In this document: positions 31,017 through 42,333 of the stretch, piece by piece
How the letters are laid out: the number at the start of each line of letters is the position of its first letter
How positions within the stretch are numbered: the first letter of the stretch is position 1
Assembly (NCBI GenBank): GCA_004835665.1
Contig: RBKR01000021.1
Span: forward strand, 124,001 to 188,000
Reading direction: 5' to 3'
Source of the DNA: Phoma sp. XZ068
Taxonomy: Eukaryota > Ascomycota > Dothideomycetes > Pleosporales > Didymellaceae
DNA: 64,000 nt
Translations under genes and position numbers: made by a program
Notes under the pieces: model-generated
The model's database searches: none
The model's input: the letters and a program-made list of their open reading frames with translations, nothing else
Told to the model about the DNA's origin: nothing

Positions 31017-31943
31017 GCGGTCGGAATTCACTCACTTCTCCACACGCCAGTTCAAGCATGCGTTCGAGTGCTTCCCACTCTACGCAAGAGAGCCGATAGC
31101 GCTGCTCTGGCAAATAGCTATATCTGCCAGAACTCAAGACGAGTTAACGTTCAGCAAACGATATGAACCACGACACTTGAGAGATCACGCTCCACACGCC
31201 TTGGCAGTTGTCTTATTCATCGCAATACCCCCAGTCTTCACCTACCACATCCCCTGTTTGTACGCAGCATCGAACGATTCACCGTCTTGTAACCCCTCCA
31301 TGTTTACTATATCCGCATCATATCCCTGGCGTTGCTGTTTGCTTATCCCTATCTTGTATGGCTGATGGGCAAGAATGGATGGTTGGGCTGGGTGGTTTAG
31401 TTTGCACGGCGGATGCACCGTCGGTGAACTGATCAAGCAGAGGGCACAACCTGCGTGCCTAACTCATGCGTAGCGACTATCAGCTATCAGCTGTGTGATA
31501 CCGAATGCATCGGTTCTTGAAACCTTCTGTCATGTCTATCGTGATTTTTGTGATTGGTCGTTGGCCGTTATGAGCAACATGTGAGAGCCCCACGTCATCC
31601 CGCGCAAGAGACACCCCACCCCGGCAGGTCACTCCGCCTTGGTGCATCTCCAGCTTTTTGACATCTGTCGCGTGTCGCGTGTTAACCTGGATTGCGTCTA
31701 CAACGGTCTTGTTCTCTTGTTTGATCCCAGATCAGCTTGACAAGATGTTTGCACTTCAATAAACAGATTTGCACCATGTCTTGGTCCGATGGCGCCATAC
31801 CGCCCTGACTCTACAGCGTACGCAGTGCTATCGTTACTTTTTACCAGCAACCAGTATCCATGAAACACCCACTCACGCTTGTTCGAAGGTCTACATATTA
31901 CTAGCATATACGGCGGCCAGGCACGGTCCTTCAAACACCCAAT
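31017..31943. other. Intergenic region between importin alpha and DUG3
   Basis: 3' flank of importin alpha and promoter of DUG3. Open frames here are short and without domain character; no RNA gene is recognised. Confidence 0.5.
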
Positions 31944-33244
31944 ATGTGCAGGTTCATGGTCAGTGGCCCACAAGAGTCACTGTGTTTCCAAGCTCACAAC
32001 CGCAGGTATACAAAGGCAAGGACGAGATCCTGCTCTCTGAGCTCATACTCAATCCATCGCATTCAATCCTCACACAGTCATTCGACTCGCGCCTTCGATT
32101 AGTAAATAGCCTCTCCTGCTGCTCCAGCTCAGCTCAGCTCAGCTCACATGTTGTAGGATCGCCGTCGCCCTCACAACGGCGATGGGTTTGGCATTGGCTA
32201 CTACACCTCGCCCTCTCTTGGCCCTGAGCCTTGCGTCTTCACATCCACCATTCCAGCATGGAACTGTATCAACCTCTCACGCATAGCATCCAAAACGACC
32301 TCGTCGCTCCTCTTCGCACACGTCCGCGCTACCACAGAAGGCAACCTGTCCGAACAGAACTGCCACCCCTTTTCACACAAACGCCTCATGTTCATGCACA
32401 ACGGGGGTATTGGCTGCTTCAAGCAGATCAAACGACGGCTCGCAATGAGTTTGAACGAGCAGTGGTTCACACTCGTGCAAGGTTCGACCGATTCTGAGTG
32501 GGCGTTTGCTCTGTTCCTGGACTCGTTGGACAAGGCAGGCGTATCTCCAGACTCTGAGCCTGGGAAAGGCGGATTTGGGCACTCAGTATTACGCAAAGCG
32601 ATACTGAAGACGATCGAGCGCATCAACGGCTTCATACGCGAAGTCGTAGGGGAGGAAAACATGGGCAACGAAGACAGCAGGAGTCTGCTGAACTTTGCTG
32701 TCACGGATGGCGAGAGCGTCGTGTGCACACGATACGTGAGCTCTACCACAGACGAAGCTGCGAGCTTGTTCTTCTCCAGCGGCACAAGCTGGAAGCAACT
32801 CAAGGGCGACCACAGCTCAGACAGCGGGAAATCAGAAGACGAAGACAGAAACTATGTCATGGAGCGACGCGACAAAGGCTCAGATATTGTCCTTGTCGCC
32901 AGCGAGCCGCTTACATTCGAGCGAGGTACGTCGAATGTCTATTCAATAAGGCGCCCACTGACAACGATTCAGACAACTGGGTCACAGTACCAACAAACAG
33001 CACACTCACCATCTCCAAGCAGACTGTCATGATCCACCCCATTATTGATAGCTTCTACTCGGCCAATCCCGCGCATGAACGATCTGCAGGCTTCGCCCAA
33101 GCGAAGGGCCAGACAGTCACCGGGCCGGATAAACGCGTATTGGCTGATACAAAGACACCAGGCAGCGGCGCTGAGAGTCCGCACAGGGGTTCGCACGCGG
33201 ACGATCTCGTCAGTGGTGCTATTCGCAGGTTGCGGGTCGAATGA
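31944..33244 (+). CDS. DUG3: Dug3-type class II glutamine amidotransferase (glutathione degradation)
   Basis: Four exons, 31944-31958, 32006-32101, 32157-32925 and 32973-33244, giving 383 aa. In yeast, Dug3 with Dug2 forms the (Dug2-Dug3)2 complex that cleaves the gamma-glutamyl bond of glutathione in the cytosol, with Dug1 finishing Cys-Gly. The first exon is only 15 nt and encodes MCRFM, placing the N-terminal nucleophile Cys2 exactly where class II amidotransferases have it. Other conserved pieces: PHNGDGFGIGYY, SLLFAHVRATTEG, NCHPFSHKRLMFMHNGG, SEWAFALFLDSL, LNFAVTDGESVVCTRYV and KGSDIVLVASEPLTFE with DNWVTVPTNS. A downstream start (for example at the internal MFMHNGG) would lack the nucleophile. 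The neighbours are unrelated to glutathione. Intron 2 contains an AGCTC microsatellite. Confidence 0.93.
32126..32145 (+). repeat. Pentanucleotide microsatellite in DUG3 intron 2
   Basis: Four exact AGCTC units inside the 55-nt intron 32102-32156, just before the acceptor. The tract makes up over a third of the intron. Confidence 0.85.
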
Positions 33245-33858
33245 GCGCAGACCATTCGAGAGACATGGCTACTGCACGCCGGCGAAGATGGCTGCAACGA
33301 GTGCTGCTAGGACGCATATGCAGGCTGCGGTTGCGCTCGGGCGCGATACGCGGAGTACGCAAGAAGTAGGGCCGTTGCAGTATTGTCGACGAGGATAACC
33401 CATACATTCGCGAATCAATGAAACCTCCAATTAAGTCAAACGAAAGAATAATCAAGGCCAAAATGTCAAAGTATCGACTCGCTCATTGAATGTGCAGCAA
33501 ACCCCAAGTATTAAATGTTGATCGTTGCGCCGCTTAGTACCCCAGTCGGCCCAAAGATTCCCCCGACTCTCCCATTTCGGCCCATCGTTCAGCCTCACGA
33601 TGTTCCCAAACCCTCCACCCCCTCGCTGTGTCTCCCCGAGCGCGCAAAGCGCGAGATATGCCATCACAACATATCATGTACCGTGATGGGATGCCTGAGC
33701 AACAGGGGAGGGTTCTAGATTACCATATAAGCAGCCACCAACCTTCACCATGAGGCCCCTCATCACCCCGCCCACTCCTATCTTGACATCAAGCATTGAT
33801 ACCATAACTCTTATATATTCGCAACGCCAGAACCTTGACGAATCGCTCAATCGCCAGC
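33245..33858. other. Intergenic region between DUG3 and the SRPBCC gene
   Basis: 3' flank of DUG3 and promoter of the next plus-strand gene; TATA-like sequence (TTATATATT) occurs about 45 nt before the ATG. No coding sequence is supported. Confidence 0.45.
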
Positions 33859-34555
33859 ATGTCTCTCAAAGCCACCGTTGAAATCGCCGCGCCGCCGGCT
33901 GCTGTGCGCGCAAAGGTACGTACTAAGTTCGAGGTTCTTAGGCATCCAGTCGTCGTATCGTATTCGAGATGGTAAAGAGCGGTAACTGACCTATGATACG
34001 AAGATGCTCGATTTCCCCGCGCTGCCATCATACTCGCGGTTCTTCGAGTACGTGACATCGCCCAAGCCTGGTGTCGAGCTGGTGAAGGGAGATAAAGTGT
34101 CTGTGAAGATTGTTGGGTCTCCTGCTTTTCCGGGTGTTATTGAGGTATGTCTCCCACCATATCAAAACCCCTGCCCAACATCCCCTGTGGGGTTTATATT
34201 CGCCCTCTTCTACTCTTCTCGACTCGTCCCGACTCCTCTCGTCGCTCGCTGTCCTCACCACCCTACACCTCACTAATCCGCGCAGGAAAACATCCCCCAA
34301 CAATTCTCATGGACAGGCTCCCTCCCCTTCATCTTCACCGGCACCCACACCTTCACTTTCGCCCCCAGCACCACAACACCAGGCGGCACGACATTCACCC
34401 AGGAAGAGAAATTCACCGGCCTGCTGGGCGGCCTGATGTACGGGGATGGGTTTGTGGCGCGCGGGCTGGGGATGAAGGAGAAGACGAGGGTGGGGTGGGA
34501 GGGGTTTAATCAGGATTTGAAGGGGGTTTGTGAGAAGGAGGCTGCGGGGAAGTAA
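33859..34555 (+). CDS. Small SRPBCC (START-like) superfamily protein
   Basis: Three exons, 33859-33915, 34004-34144 and 34286-34555, all phase 0, giving 155 aa. The order of elements fits the helix-grip fold used for hydrophobic ligands: an initial strand and proline-alanine turn (SLKATVEIAAPPAAVRAK), DFPALPSYSRFFEYVTSP, paired strands (GDKVSVKIVGSP-FPGVIE, NIPQQFSWTGSLPFIFTGTH), FTFAPSTTTPGGTTFTQEEK, and a long C-terminal helix beginning near RVGWEGFNQDLKGVCEKE. Single-domain proteins of this kind are common in fungi and some act as polyketide cyclases or lipid binders, but there is no biosynthetic neighbour here and no ligand can be assigned. The family assignment is by fold pattern, so moderately sure. 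Confidence 0.78.
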
Positions 34556-35318
34556 GAGGGGGTGTCGATTGGGGGTTAAGAGGTGGGAGGGGTGCGGGTG
34601 CGGAGTGGTTGAAGTGAGATTGTGGTAATACCTCTTGTGCTGGATTTTCTAGTAGTAATGATGTTTCTTGAGTATTGGATACCTGTTTTGTCGTGTGATG
34701 GCGGGGTGTGGCTTTGGTATTGAGGCGTATAGTGTGTTGAGTGGATATAATTCTTATGTGATGTCTTGTCAGTCTCGACGTGTTGTGTGCTTTGAACTTC
34801 AGATTTGGCAAATGCAAAGTTGATATCGACACAAAAAAACCTTTTGAACAAGAATGATTAATGACGCCAACCAATGTACTTCAATTCAAACTTTACAGTT
34901 ACGATCAAGAAACCAATAACTGCATTTCTCGAAAACATCAGCGCGCTGGGTATAGGCCATTCCGTCTTTCACCTCCACAACAAGGATCGACGCCACAGTT
35001 CTAAATTTCCAAGTACATGTATCAAAGCCAGTCCTACTTGTTTCCACAGGTTCTTCCTTGGTTCCCCTATTTTCTATTGCCTCGACACGTCGTTGTCCTG
35101 TCGTGCCAAAGCTTGCGCTATGGACAACTCGGAACATGGAGGGTTGTGTGTGTGCCTATTGTAGGGTTTGCGTTTTGCTCGCAAAGAAATAAAGATAGTG
35201 TCAGTATCGCAGCTTCGACGTACTTCGACGCGCTTCGGCCATGCGGTGTAAGCTTGCACTAAACGATTACAAAAGTGATTTCGAGTAGCCTTGACGACGC
35301 TTTCGTTGGGCGGCCATT
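34556..35318. other. Convergent intergenic region
   Basis: Between the SRPBCC gene (plus) and the adenosine deaminase gene (minus). It is G/T-rich immediately after the SRPBCC stop, then AT-rich. No gene is supported. Confidence 0.5.
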
Positions 35319-37545
35319 TCAAGACGTTTCTGTTTTCTTTCCCCAGTTCGTTGCTCCTTTGAAGAATGCCTCGGCTCTGCTCTCGGTGTTGGGATCGGGT
35401 TTGGAGTCGTCGATCGCATCACCTTTCATTAGTCCAGTGTGCTCGTCATCGCAGACATCGACAATGGTCTGGCAGAACTCCTGCCAGTCCTTAGACAGTA
35501 TTTCGAGGCCTTTCCTCTTATCGTCCTTTGATAGGCAGCTATATTCGATGCTCCAGCGCGCGAGTTGTTTCCAGCTGTAGAGGGACATGGTAGGGGCGCC
35601 GACCATAACTTGGTAGAACTCGTGATTCATCGAATTACTGGTCAGGATTAGTACAGTGTGCGAGTAATTGAGGCATGGTGTAAACCCACGTGAATAAGGA
35701 CGGGTTGTCGCTATTGACAGTGCAGGGGATGCCTGCAGCAAGGAGCTCTGGGAAAGGGTGCTCTTTAATATTCCTGCAAAGATGCAAGAGTTCATTGGAG
35801 ATGGGGCAAAGCTCGACGCATATACCTTTCTGTCCAGGTTTGCGTTTGAACTTATCAACCAGGTGTGGATGCTTCATTAATGCAAACCCATGACCGATGC
35901 GTTCAGCCCCGAGAGCAACAGCATCGTATAAGTTCGATTTGCTCGGGTCTCCAGAGCCGCCTGTGTCTAGTAATGACTCACCCGCGTGAAATAAAAAGGG
36001 AATGTCGAGTTTCTTCGCTCTGCATGTTGCTTGGAATGCAACAAGTTCCTCTTTGTAGAACCCAATGTGGTTGGGTCGATCTTCCGCACCTACGAGATCG
36101 AATCCTATGACATGTCAGCAGGAGCAGACAGGCCATGTTTGCATTGCAGTACTCACCACATATCAGATGCGGGAACTTCTCTTTCAATTCGATGCACTGC
36201 TTCATCTCCTCCTGCATCATCTTCTTGGGGATCGAACGAGGCGTGCAGTAAACGATCTTCAGGCCAAAGGGAAACTTGTCGAACTCGGCCTTGGCCTTAA
36301 GCTCTTCTTGCTTTGCAAGGTAGCCATCGATGACCATCTGCATTTGTTCAGCGTTGTTAATTTTACCCTTGCCGTCGTTGGTTGGTATGGATTTATCAAG
36401 TAACATGGGTCGAAGCTCAGCATACATGATCTTTTCTTCGATCATCTTGTCAATAGCTTTGCCAATATACCACTTGTAGACTTGCTCATAATTCAAAAGG
36501 CCTTTGAAACACCTGGTAGCTTGGTTAAAGCGAGCCCAAACCCTACGTAGCCGTTAGTAAATTTCTACAAGATTGATGGTAGGCAGACAAACCCATTGAC
36601 TGTCTGAGTTTCTCCATATGCTTCTTTCGGGCTCAGGACCATTTTTGACTTGAGCCAATTCTCAGCAGGGTTCAATGTTACAGCTCCTGAATTCTCAGCG
36701 CAACATCCGCGTATTGGTTCCTTAGGATTGGGTGGCTCCAAGTGTTGCCCATAGCGCTTGGGAAACTTTCCACTCTCCACGTTCTGATGAAACTTGGTCT
36801 GAAAATCCTTCCACTTCATCCATATCTTCGCTTGCATGTCTGGCAGTTTCCAATTATCCGACCTACCAGGGTAATCCGCCGAGAAAATATCAACAGTCGG
36901 ATCAATAGTCTCAGGGTCAAGAACGTTGAAGACCATCTCTGTTTCGTCAAGGTCACCATCCTTCAATAGCGGCATGATGCTTCGAATATAGATGTTGTCC
37001 ATCTCCTCCGCCTGCTTCAGCAATTGCTCCGGATTGAGCTCGGCGTTAAAATGGAGATGCAGAAGAGCTCCTTTTGGAACAAGCTTGGCTATTTCGAATA
37101 ATTTGCTCTGCGTTTCCATGCGCTTTTTGTTTGTCAGAAATTGCCCTCCCATGTCCAATGTCTCAGGGCCCGGAATAGCTTCTGACGGAAGATTGCCAAA
37201 AGTGACTCTTCGTTCATACTCTCGAACGGCATGTATGATAACGGCAGCCCTGTGTTCCATCGCTTCGAGCTTGGACTTGGATCTTGAAGTGACTTTGGGT
37301 CTCACATCACGATCCCACGAGTCGTCTTCCTCCCTCTTCACAAGTTCGTTGCGTTCTCTATCATAGCGTTCAACCAGGCTGACGACTTCAAGATTTCGAT
37401 CAAACACATCTCGAACGTCCATGCTGTCGATGTCCATTGTATCAGCTTTCTCCTCTATAGCAAGAGCTTTGGATGCTGGTTTCCGTCTGTTCGGCAGCAG
37501 ACTCGATGCTCTTCTTTTCTTCCTTGGAGAGTCAGCTACCGTCAT
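35319..37545 (-). CDS. Adenosine deaminase-related protein, ADGF/CECR1 type
   Basis: Four exons, 37545-36593, 36542-36157, 36104-35690 and 35637-35319, giving 690 aa from the ATG at 37545. The zinc hydrolase barrel removes ammonia from adenosine-type nucleosides. Visible motifs are KGALLHLHFNAELN (the HxH metal site with ADGF-type preceding lysine), LFHAGES (general-base glutamate), ERIGHGFALMKHP and VNSDNPSLF (metal-binding aspartate, followed by Asn where animal enzymes have a second Asp). The ~90 residues before the barrel match the ADGF N-terminal region in position. There is no signal peptide; instead the N-terminus is basic (SPRKKRRASSLLPNRRKP), suggesting an intracellular, perhaps nuclear, location. 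The frame stays open above the ATG to an acceptor near 37624, so a further 5' exon is possible. Substrate unproven. Confidence 0.88.
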
Positions 37546-39226
37546 GTTTGGCTCGTCGACCTCCTCTGGAGACCTGTGCCTTCCACGTACAGGGCTGCTA
37601 TCATCAGTCAGAGGCTTGGCGATCTATAAGAAGACCACGGTTCAGGTGGCAGGGCGGCCAAACTTACAACGTTGCTAAACACTTCGTCCACCACGTTGGG
37701 TTGGACTTCTCGGATTCACTCGAAACTCTCGGTTCTTCGTCAACTGGCATGCCGTTCACGTATCAAGGGTCGATTCACCGGTGCGCATGCCGGTAAGCTT
37801 CAAAAGTGCAGGTCCAATGGACGGATGCAGGTTACACAAGTATAACTTGCTGCCTTCTCACCGGTGACGCAGTACGATTCAGTGAAGATTGCCGATGATG
37901 ACCGTTGACTCTTCGACCTCTACAAATTTGCCCTTCCCGCGAGGCGGTGACCGTAAAGCAAGGAGATGGTGGAAGCAAGTTGCGGTCTAGCCGGGCGAAA
38001 TAGAAGGCGTTGCAGTTTTAGTCCACTCTGTTTCGCTTCTCGGCCTAGTTGAGGGTCAGTACCAGTCTCAGGTCATTGTCCTTAAAAGATCAAGCAGCGG
38101 ATTGAGGAACTGCGGGGAACTGCGCCTTCTCTAGTGTTCCATGTAATCGTAAGGCTGAATCACAGGACTGGTGCCTGGCAGCATGACCTTAATCATGAAC
38201 GCATGTCTGAGAGAGCAACTCGCAAAGGATAACATGATTGACGGATGACATTGAACTCAGATCATTTGCATCGATGGAAAGTCGTCTTGCGACCTTTCCC
38301 AGACAACAAAAACGAAGCTAGCAAGAGCAGGAGAGCCATCGCGTGCCTGAGGACATCAGGCGTAGAAGGAAAGAGCACCCACGTACATCAGCACACTCTT
38401 TTGGCGCTTTCGATCCCGTCTCTTAGTACTTGCGACACATGCGACAGCACTTTTGATGTCTTCTCGAGCGATTTCTAGCCGTGCGCTCACTTATTGATAC
38501 TTGGTGTTTCACGAGTCGCCAGGCTGGCGCGTGCGGCTGCGATGTTGTTCGGACAATCCACGGCGGTTGATCAGAGGGCTCAAGCTCCACAGTCGAGGCG
38601 CAGCGTTTCAATAGACGCAAGACGTCACAACAAGTAGCGGGTCTGTGTCAAAGTTGAGGTTTGATGTCAAATGCTGGGCAGACACCCTCGTGTACGGCTG
38701 GAGAGGCTGTGCAATGCGTTCCCCGGGCCCCGACCCTGTAGCCTGGCAACCGACTTGTCAGCCCTCCTTCTACCTGCCCCTCATCCGCCTGAGGCAACCA
38801 GACGGTCCAATGAACGTCCGCAGACGCCAACCGCTGAGGCTGTGAAGCGCACCAACTCCCGTGCTGCTCGAATGGAGGCTGGGATCGCTAGATCCGCTCA
38901 CCGGACTGTTGCCGACTTCCTGCACATCCTGGAGGACTTTCTGCTTTTGACGCCCCGTGAAACAAATTCGATGGTGATCGGCTGCCTCTGGCCCTCAACA
39001 ACTGCGCATCACGCCAAGCCTCTCGAACGAAAGTACACTTCAGCTCAGCTTTCAAGCGCCGGCATCTCATTTTCGAGCCTCAGCTCTACATTTTGGCGTC
39101 TTGCCGTTATATAGAATACCCAGCCACATCCGTGCATCGCATCTCCACCCATGTTTCCTACCCGCCCCGTTCTGCCCTGAGTTTTTTTCGAGTATCGTCA
39201 CTTTTCACATAGCCTCGCAAACCACG
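37546..39226. other. 1.7-kb divergent intergenic region
   Basis: Between the deaminase gene and the membrane-protein gene. The left ~130 bp may include coding 5' sequence of the deaminase (open frame IAKPLTDDSSPVRGR after a TTCTTATAG acceptor). Open frames at 38245-38478 and 38671-39114 plus are not convincing. No RNA gene is recognised. Confidence 0.4.
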
Positions 39227-40756
39227 ATGCATTGGCTTCAGCCTCAAGAGGATGGGACCTATAATCTACAAGCGCTTCAGCTTGACATTGTTGGTTTTCT
39301 GGCCATCCTAGGCGAGGGTTCAGTACTTGCCAATGCGCAAGTTTCTACACTCTCGAAATGGATCTTCCTCCCGCGGTTGATTCCCGCACCCCAGGCACTG
39401 ATGCGCCCAACTAGGCCATTGGATCTGGAGTCTGTTAGCGGTGATGTATCAGGTGTGTGGTCAGGCAATGATAGGGATCATGTCAACCATATTGGGAATA
39501 TTATCTGGTAAGTGAGCCTTGCTTCAGTCCGCTAGTGCATACGAGACCCTTTCTCCACGTGTTCGGTCCCAAATTTCGAAGCTTCTCAGGCTTGTGATGT
39601 TAGCAAGTTGTGTTCCAAGCATGATGAACCCCGAACCGGAGGCGCGGTACAGCGCTGACCAAGATCCAGCGATGCCAACAATCTACCCCGACACTCCGTT
39701 CGTGTCGTCACTATCGAACGTATCAACGATGCACCCATCAAGGCGAAGCCATATGGACCCCTTACCTATGTTGCAGTACTCGGCTTCGGTCTATCCGCGA
39801 TGCTACTAGGCTTGTCCATATATTTACGCGATGGCATGTCTATTATTGCTACCGTACTTCTTTCGCTCTTATCCAGTCTCATCGGCCTAGGCAACTACTG
39901 GACACTTCGACTCCCGAAACGCAAGACTGTTGAAAAGGGGAAAGAAGGTGCACGGAAATGGACCTTGTCCTCGAAGAATAATGAAAAAACCAAGACCGAG
40001 ATCAAAGAGAATAAGCCAAACTCAAACTGCGAAGTCCTCCCAACCAACGTGGGTGCTAAACCAGAGCCTGAGGATCATGTGCCTCCTGGAGATGTTGTGA
40101 TTAGATATCCTAAAGGCAATTTCCTTATAGTACGCTGTATCGAGGACGTGGCGCGGGAGCTATATTTCGCCCCGGAAGAGATCGAATACCTCATCGAAGA
40201 CGCATGGATCTATCGCCTTCTCAGTCTCGTAGGTACCATGATGCTGATGGGTGGTGTCATTTGCCTTGCCAACGCCAGAATCGAAAGTCAAATCGCCTGG
40301 GCCGGCTCATACATGCTGCTTGGATCCGCATACTGGATTGTTGCTGCGCTTCCGGGAAAAGTGCACTGGGACACTTCATGCTACAAAGTCACCCCAGAAG
40401 CCCTGCAGGGCTATGAAATGCATGCCAAAGGACACTTTTTCTCAAAGATCAAACAAGAGTATCCCTTCTCGAGAAGCAAATCTTTCACCGAGGCCTTGTG
40501 GAAAGCAATTGTGGCCAGCAAAGATGCAACTTGGGTTCGCCGGGGCGATCATTGCCCTGAAACAAAAGCATGGGACAATTGGCTCTTCGAGGCCAAGAAT
40601 TGCAGTAGGGAGTACATGAGACCTATGAAAGAGGAAGAGAAACAAGGGACTGAGAAAGAGAACGGCTTGACGACATGGGAAATTCCGGAATGGGATCCAT
40701 CAGGCAATTTACAGCGCTTACTGAAGGAACAGAAAGAAGCAAAAGAAGGGGTCTAA
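39227..40756 (+). CDS. Multi-pass membrane protein of an ascomycete orphan family
   Basis: Two exons, 39227-39507 and 39670-40756, giving 455 aa. The 162-nt intron is the only acceptor choice found that restores the frame (exon 1 ends in TG, exon 2 opens CGATGCC), so this model is inferred. Two hydrophobic hairpins are evident: residues ~130-180 (VAVLGFGLSAMLLGLSIYL, SIIATVLLSLLSSLIGLGNY) and ~285-330 (LLSLVGTMMLMGGVICLA, WAGSYMLLGSAYWIVAAL). Between them lies a charged loop with a Lys/Glu-rich stretch and YPKGNFLIVRCIEDVARELYF. The C-terminal cytosolic-type domain contains VHWDTSCYKV, ALWKAIVASKDATWVR, CPETKAWDNWLFEA and TWEIPEWDPSGNLQRLL. I know similar proteins only as uncharacterised ascomycete sequences and assign no function. 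Confidence 0.75.
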
Positions 40757-41234
40757 CTGGACGACGCTGGAGTTGAAACACTGCATATATTGGACATTGC
40801 ATAGCATCGCATTGGAGTGGGAACGACATTACGACTATTTACGACGCATATCACGACTGGACGATTGGATATAAGCGCGCTGCGCATAGCATTTTCAAGC
40901 GATTTTACTTGTTGTTGCATAGCTAGCATTCATACTGTTCTCCACCAGATTCGGTGTTCAGTAATATATATCATCATCTATATCAATCTCTCGAATCTCG
41001 AGCATCTTTCGTATGGAACCCGCAATTCTTGCGAGTCCTCCTTATGAGTATCAAGCTCTTCGACGAAACCTGACAAAACTACTCGTGACCTCACACCTAG
41101 CCTCGTGACAGCTCTGTCCGTTGCAGCAGCAGCACTACGAGACATCAGACAAGCCTTTGACCCAAGGTAGCAGGCTTGCATGCACTCAGGCGTTCAGAAC
41201 CTCTTGAAGACATGTCAACTTCTTGCCTTGGCGC
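40757..41234. other. Convergent intergenic region
   Basis: 478 bp between the membrane-protein gene and RRP46; AT-rich with ATATATCATCATCTATATC near 40965. Nothing coding. Confidence 0.5.
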
Positions 41235-42054
41235 TCATGTAGCGCTCTTCCACCGCTGCTCGTACTCCACCTTCCTCCTCACAACCGCCCTCAGCCACTT
41301 CTCCAGATTCTGGCTCTGCACCGCCCCGTCAACCTCCATGACGTCTCCTAAGCTGACACCACCCTGGTGATCCTCCTTACAGCACACTTCCTCTGCAATC
41401 TCACAAGCCTCTTCCCACTCTTCATAGCTGAATTTGCCATCGCTCTCGTTCAATAACAACCGCTTGTCCCCACTGAACGCAAAGACGTGTATCGACCTAA
41501 CCGGCTTGGCGCGTAACAGCTCATTCGCGGTCGGCGAAAGTAGTGGTGTGGAGCTCTTCGCTGTCGACGACGGGTAGGCGACGAGCACGCTCGTCAGCGT
41601 TGTGGAGAGCGGTATCGAGGCAGAGAGCAAGCTGAGGAATGCAGTGTGGAGGAGATGTGGAAGAAGCGTGAGGGCGGTGTTCACGCCTGTCGATGTGTCT
41701 TCTTCGGGCAAGCTGCGTACTTGCAGGGTGATTTGGACGAGTGTGCGGGGAATGAGGCGGGTGAGGATTATGGAGCGTAGAGTGTTGTGGAGGAGGGTTT
41801 CGAGGTGGCGCTCTCGTGGAGCTGCGTAGTTTTAGTAATAGAGTCGTTGCATTGTAAATTCAAGCAGACATACTTCCTACGCCAGCAGACGGTCTGACAT
41901 TGACTTCTAATGTGGCCTCCTCTGGCTGTTCATCTCGGCGCTGTACTTCGATGGGACCATTCACTGCGCCAATGATCGAGTAGCCATTGTGTGTGTACGT
42001 TGCAGAGCCGTCGGCGCGATTCAAATGGGTAAGTGTGACGTCTGGGGCGACCAT
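41235..42054 (-). CDS. RRP46: Exosome core subunit Rrp46 (RNase PH fold)
   Basis: Two exons, 42054-41874 and 41821-41235 (intron 41873-41822), giving 255 aa. Rrp46 is one of six RNase PH-like ring proteins of the nuclear and cytoplasmic exosome that processes and degrades RNA 3' to 5'; the eukaryotic ring itself is inactive and catalysis is by Rrp44/Rrp6. RNase PH-type features: LTHLNRADGSATYTHNGY at the start, SIIGAVNGPIEVQRRDE, EATLEVNVRPSAGVG, then RHLETLLHNTLRSIILTRL with PRTLVQITLQV, and a long helical stretch TALTLLPHLLHTAFLSLL. The C-terminal half contains ELLRAKPVRSIHVFAFSGD and a helical tail slightly longer than in yeast. It is divergent from PEX4. Confidence 0.88.
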
Positions 42055-42333
42055 TGTGTGTATGAGTTTTGTGGTGTTTCGAGCAGATCTCGAACATGAG
42101 ATCACCACATGCGCGCAGGATCCAAACCAAACTTTTGGTGGGGCGAGCTCGGGGCAGCCCATGGCAGGAGCGGCGAGCCGAGGTGCTGGAGCTGGAGATC
42201 GTCCAGCGCCAGCGCATCCAGCCTCCGCGAACGCTGTAAACACTGCCAGATTGTACATTTTACAAGAATTCATCGCATCCGTAGCGTATACTTATACCGT
42301 CTTTCGCACGTGTACTTCACAATACCACGTATC
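42055..42333. promoter_or_regulatory. 279-bp divergent promoter between RRP46 and PEX4
   Basis: The two ATGs lie back to back with 279 bp between them, which must contain both core promoters and 5' UTRs. Open frames run through it on both strands, but it shows no conserved protein. Confidence 0.6.

Noticed and set aside
29066..31031. Two long minus-strand frames (327 and 353 codons)
   Set aside because: Exactly opposite the importin alpha exons; Leu/Asp-rich shadow of ARM repeats.
38033..38046. Fourteen bases identical to the start of U2 snRNA (TCGCTTCTCGGCCT)
   Set aside because: The rest does not follow U2: no branch-site-pairing GTAGTA segment or Sm site nearby, so a chance or ancient fragment.
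38671..39114. 147-codon plus-strand ORF
   Set aside because: No domain character and it ends just before the membrane-protein promoter.
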